Positions 61,108 through 64,000 of a stretch of 64,000 nt of DNA are shown here, piece after piece. This stretch comes from Oharaeibacter diazotrophicus (GTDB lineage: Bacteria > Pseudomonadota > Alphaproteobacteria > Rhizobiales > Pleomorphomonadaceae). The DNA lies in assembly GCF_004362745.1 (NCBI RefSeq), contig NZ_SNXY01000006.1, positions 1,612,001 through 1,676,000 on the forward strand. Reading direction: 5' to 3'. Under the pieces are notes generated by a model. That model was not told the DNA's origin and made no database searches. It saw nothing but the letters and a program-made list of their open reading frames with translations. Every line of letters starts with the position of its first letter. The stretch's first letter is position 1. A program made the position numbers and the translations under genes.

Positions 61108-62071
61108 GCGCGAGGGCGCGCGCGAGCATGGCGTCGTCGACGTTGCCGCCGGACAGCACCGCCACCACGATGCGGCCGGCGGTCTCGACCTTGCCGGAGA
61201 GCAGCGCCGCCAGCGCCACCGCCCCGCCCGGCTCGACCACCAGCTTCAACTCGCGCGCCGCGAAGGCGACGGCGGCGAGCGCCTCGTCGTCGGTGACCAC
61301 GACACCCGGCGACAGCCGCCGCGTGCCGACCGAGAAGCTGATCGCGCCGGGCACGTTCGACATCAGCGCGTCGCAGACCGAGCCCCCGAGCGAGGCGTTG
61401 CGCAGCCGCTCGCCGGCGGCGAGCGAGCGGGCGTAGTCGTCGAAGCCGGCGGGCTCCACGGTGTGCACGGCCGTCTCCGGCGAGAGTTCGGCGAGCGCCG
61501 TGGCGATGCCGGCGACGAGGCCGCCGCCGGAGGTGCAGACCAGCACCGCGTCCGGCTTAAGGCCGCGCTGGGCGCAGTCCTCGGCGATCTCGAGGCCGAT
61601 GGTACCCTGCCCCGCGATCACCCCGGCGTCGTCGAACGGATGCACGAAGGTGGCGCCGGTGCGCGCCGCGATGGCGTTGGCGATCGCCTCGCGGTCCTCG
61701 GTATGGCGGTCGTAGAGGACGACCTCGGCGCCGAAGCCGCGCGTGCGCCGCACCTTGGTCGCCGGCGCGTCCTTCGGCATCACGATGGTCGCGGGCATGC
61801 CGAGGATCCGCGCCGCCTCGGCGACGCCCTGGGCGTGGTTGCCGGAGGAGCAGGCGACGACGCCGGCGGCGCGCGCCTCCGGCGGGATCATCGACAGCCG
61901 GTTGAACGCGCCGCGGAACTTGAACGAGCCGGTGCGCTGCAGGTTCTCGCACTTCACGAAGGCGAGCCCCCCGGATGGCAGCGTCACCGGCAGGAGCGGT
62001 GTGCGCACCGCCTCTGCATGGATGCGGTCGGCGGCGGCCCGGACGTCGGCGAAGCTCGGGGCGGCGGTCAT
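61088..62071 (-). CDS. Serine/threonine dehydratase-like PLP enzyme
   Basis: 327 residues. PLP lysine in TGSFKFRGA (Lys51), SSGNHAQGVA and the glycine loop CTSGGGLVAGIATA, with the LSGGNVD end. Fold-type II; lacks the regulatory ACT domain, so it is the short catabolic or serine-racemase-like form. Reaction likely threonine or serine deamination; substrate not fixed by sequence. Confidence 0.88.
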   Translation of the reverse strand: MTAAPSFADVRAAADRIHAEAVRTPLLPVTLPSGGLAFVKCENLQRTGSFKFRGAFNRLSMIPPEARAAGVVACSSGNHAQGVAEAARILGMPATIVMPKDAPATKVRRTRGFGAEVVLYDRHTEDREAIANAIAARTGATFVHPFDDAGVIAGQGTIGLEIAEDCAQRGLKPDAVLVCTSGGGLVAGIATALAELSPETAVHTVEPAGFDDYARSLAAGERLRNASLGGSVCDALMSNVPGAISFSVGTRRLSPGVVVTDDEALAAVAFAARELKLVVEPGGAVALAALLSGKVETAGRIVVAVLSGGNVDDAMLARALALTAPDA

Positions 62072-62153
62072 GGCGGGGATTCCCTCGGGTCCGTGATTGG
62101 AGCCGGATCGTGGTCGGCCCCGCCCCGCTTGGCAAGGCCGCGGGCCGTGGGAC

Positions 62154-62311
62154 CCTTCTCCCCTCGCGGGAGAAGGTGCCGGCGCCAGCCGGCGGATGAG
62201 GGGGAACCACCGGCGGCGGACGATGGACTTCGGGACGGGCGACGGCCGGGAAACGCCTCGCATCCCCCTCATCCGGCCCTCCGGGCCACCTTCTCCCGCA
62301 AGGGGAGAAGG
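62154..62311. repeat. Inverted pair of intergenic palindromic repeats
   Basis: Two copies of the CCTTCTCCCC...GGGAGAAGG hairpin unit with a GGATGAGGGGG arm, in opposite orientation (62154-62204 and 62264-62311), form one large inverted repeat. The CCCTCATCCGGC...CCTTCTCCC motif is a widespread non-coding repeat in Hyphomicrobiales genomes. Confidence 0.85.
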
Positions 62312-62325
62312 ACCGTTGCCCACTC

Positions 62326-63363
62326 TCAGGCCGGGACCTCTTCCTCCAGTTTCTCGCCGTTCGCGATCCGCACGTTGGTGAGGAACTGGCGCGCCGCGCC
62401 CTCCCAGGAATAGCGCAGGGCGAAACGGCGGGCCTCGTCGCGCGAGACGTCGAGGGCACGGAGGCAGGCGGCGCGCAAGTCGTCGTCGAGGGCGCCGACC
62501 GGGGCCGAACCGATGATGTCGAGCGGCCCCATCACCGGATAGGCCGCCACCGGTACGCCGCAGGCGAGCGCCTCCAGGATGACGTTGCCGAAGGTGTCGG
62601 TGCGCGAGGGGAACACGAAGACGTCGGCCGAGGCGTAGGCGCGGGCGAGTTCCTCGCCGAAGCGGGCGCCGGCGAAGTGCACCTTGGGGAAGCGCCGCTC
62701 CAGGCTCTCGCGCTGCGGACCGTCGCCGACCACCACCTTGGAGCCCGGCAGGTCGAGCGCCAGGAAGGCCTCGAGGTTCTTCTCCACCGAGACGCGGCCG
62801 ACGTTCATGAAGATCGGCCGCGGCAGGTCGAACACGCTCTCGGTGCGCGGGCGGGGCCGGAACAGGTCGGCGTCGATGCCGCGCGACCAGCGCATCAGCG
62901 TGTGGAAGCCGCGGGCGGTCAGGTCGCGCTCCAGCGTGTCGGTCGCCACCATGCAGCCGGCGCCGGCGTTGTGGAAGCGGCGGACCAGGGCGTAGAGCCA
63001 GGACGCGGGGATCGGCAGCCGCGCCGAGACGTATTCCGGGAAGCGGGTGTGGTAGCTGGTCGTGAAGGCCATGCCGTGGCGCATGCACCACTTGCGCGCC
63101 TTCAGGCCGAGCGGTCCCTCGGTGGCGATGTGGACGTAGGACGGCTGGCTCTTCTCGATCTCGCGCGCCACCGTGCGGTAGCCGGCGAGCGCGAGGCGGA
63201 TCTCCGGATAGGTCGGGCACGGCATGGTGCGGAACAGGTCGGGCGTCACCATGGCGACCGACGCACCGAGGCGCGCGAGTTCCGCGTTGGTGTTCTCGAT
63301 CGAGCGGACGACGCCGTTGACCTGCGGGTGCCAGGCGTCCGTGACGATGGTGATCCGCGTCAT
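62326..63363 (-). CDS. GT4-family glycosyltransferase
   Basis: 345 residues. N-terminal TDAWHPQVNGVVRSI (GT4 acceptor loop), HIATEGPLGLKARKWC, GIDADLFRPR, NVGRVSVEKNLEAFL and the C-terminal FPSRTDTFGNVILEALACGVPVAA motif with the E-x7-E pair. This form often makes glycolipids or lipid-linked mannose in Hyphomicrobiales. Its ATG overlaps the stop of the LpxH-like gene, so the two are co-translated. Confidence 0.9.
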   Translation of the reverse strand: MTRITIVTDAWHPQVNGVVRSIENTNAELARLGASVAMVTPDLFRTMPCPTYPEIRLALAGYRTVAREIEKSQPSYVHIATEGPLGLKARKWCMRHGMAFTTSYHTRFPEYVSARLPIPASWLYALVRRFHNAGAGCMVATDTLERDLTARGFHTLMRWSRGIDADLFRPRPRTESVFDLPRPIFMNVGRVSVEKNLEAFLALDLPGSKVVVGDGPQRESLERRFPKVHFAGARFGEELARAYASADVFVFPSRTDTFGNVILEALACGVPVAAYPVMGPLDIIGSAPVGALDDDLRAACLRALDVSRDEARRFALRYSWEGAARQFLTNVRIANGEKLEEEVPA

Positions 63364-64000
63364 TCGGCGGCGGCCCGCGGTGCGGCGAGGGCCGGCAGGC
63401 CGGCGCGCTCCTCGGCGAGGCGCGTCCAGCGGATGATTTCGAGGCGGCCGTCGTGGTGCTCGGCGACCGCGGTGCAGCTCTCCACCCAGTCGCCGGTGTT
63501 GACGTAGGCGATGCCGTCGATCTCGCGCAGCGCGGCGTGGTGGATGTGTCCGCAGACGACGCCGTCGGCGCCCTGCCGCCGCGCCTCGCCGGACAGCGCC
63601 TGCTCGAAGGCGCCGATGAAGTTCACCGCGTTCTTCACCTTCAGCTTGGCCCAGGCCGACAGCGACCAGTAGGGAAAGCCGAGGAAGCGGCGGGCCTTGT
63701 TGACGGCGGTGTTGACGTTGAGCGCCGCGACGTAGGCCCAGTCGCCGAGATGGGCCAGCCACTTGGCGTGGCGCACCACCACGTCGAACTGGTCGCCGTG
63801 GATGATCAGCAGGCGCCGGCCGTCGGCGGTCTCGTGGATGCAGGTGTCGACCACGTCGACGCCGCCGAAATGGGTGCCGAGATAGCCGCGCAGGAACTCG
63901 TCGTGGTTGCCCGGCAGATAGACGATCCGCGCCCCCTTGCGGCCCTTGCGCAGCAGCTTCTGGACCACGTCGTTGTGGGCCTGGCTCCAGTACCACGACC
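63360..64000 (-). CDS. UDP-2,3-diacylglucosamine diphosphatase-like (LpxH) metallophosphatase, partial
   Basis: The gene runs off the right edge; about 213 codons are visible. Metallophosphoesterase motifs GNHDEFLR, IHGDQFD and CGHIHHA fit the LpxH/calcineurin-like family that cuts UDP-diacylglucosamine in lipid A synthesis. The N-terminal metal motif (GDxHxG) is outside. It is coupled by ATGA to the GT4 gene, so a role in glycolipid synthesis other than lipid A is possible. Confidence 0.82.
   Translation of the reverse strand, partial: SWYWSQAHNDVVQKLLRKGRKGARIVYLPGNHDEFLRGYLGTHFGGVDVVDTCIHETADGRRLLIIHGDQFDVVVRHAKWLAHLGDWAYVAALNVNTAVNKARRFLGFPYWSLSAWAKLKVKNAVNFIGAFEQALSGEARRQGADGVVCGHIHHAALREIDGIAYVNTGDWVESCTAVAEHHDGRLEIIRWTRLAEERAGLPALAAPRAAAE

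Overview
The window is GC-rich DNA from an alphaproteobacterium, most likely a member of Hyphomicrobiales (Rhizobiales). Several things point there: a FlbT/FlaF flagellin-control pair, FliX, the MotE/DUF6468/FliM/FliL gene order, CtrA-type boxes (TTAA-N7-TTAA), a GPR/RgsE-like giant polar-growth protein, and DgcN/DgcA. No tRNA, rRNA, CRISPR array, transposase or phage gene was seen.

Layout. 1-516: the end of a MocR-type aminotransferase. 0.6-8.1 kb (minus strand): fliL-fliM-DUF6468-motE-TPR protein. 8.3-11.7 kb (plus): flgF-flgG-flgA-flgH. 12-13 kb (minus): dksA and fliX. 13.2-15.8 kb (plus): flgI-flgJ-like-flgN-like, then a FlaG-like gene. 15.9-21.5 kb: a surface-glycan block made of a TagD-like cytidylyltransferase, a convergent TagF-like polyol-phosphate transferase and a four-gene tandem array of GT-A-like glycosyltransferases. 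21.8-25.9 kb: three flagellins, then flbT and flaF. 26.1-31.0 kb (minus): flgE-flgK-flgL. So about 31 kb is one motility region with a predicted glycan-decoration block next to the flagellins.

31.2-43 kb is mixed housekeeping: a secreted beta-propeller protein, a MoxR ATPase and CoxE-like VWA protein, YcjX/YcjF, a SixA-type phosphatase, a glutamine-synthetase-family enzyme, an acyltransferase, an AraC regulator, a 2Fe-2S ferredoxin and an HPt protein. 43.3-50.6 kb is one 2,418-residue membrane-anchored coiled-coil protein with 91 gapless 11-residue repeats followed by 22 gapless 22-residue repeats. 50.6-51.6 kb is a non-coding, partly AT-rich stretch with two related hairpins. 51.6-64 kb holds an Mla-type lipid ABC transporter, the D-glutamate pair dgcN-dgcA, an MFS transporter, a CheZ-like phosphatase, a GNAT enzyme, a serine/threonine dehydratase, and a GT4 glycosyltransferase with an LpxH-like hydrolase cut by the window end.

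Regulation is unusually readable. Three hook/basal-body operons (flgF, flgI, flgE) each have a sigma-54 type promoter with a CGGCA-N5-TGCCG-like palindrome centred 88-100 bp away, an arrangement like Caulobacter FlbD/ftr enhancers. CtrA-type boxes sit 48-85 bp before fliL (one mismatch), fliX, the TagF-like gene, the glycosyltransferase array and the third flagellin. This suggests that the glycan genes belong to the CtrA flagellar programme. That conclusion is inference from motifs; no regulator protein other than FliX and FlbT/FlaF is encoded here.
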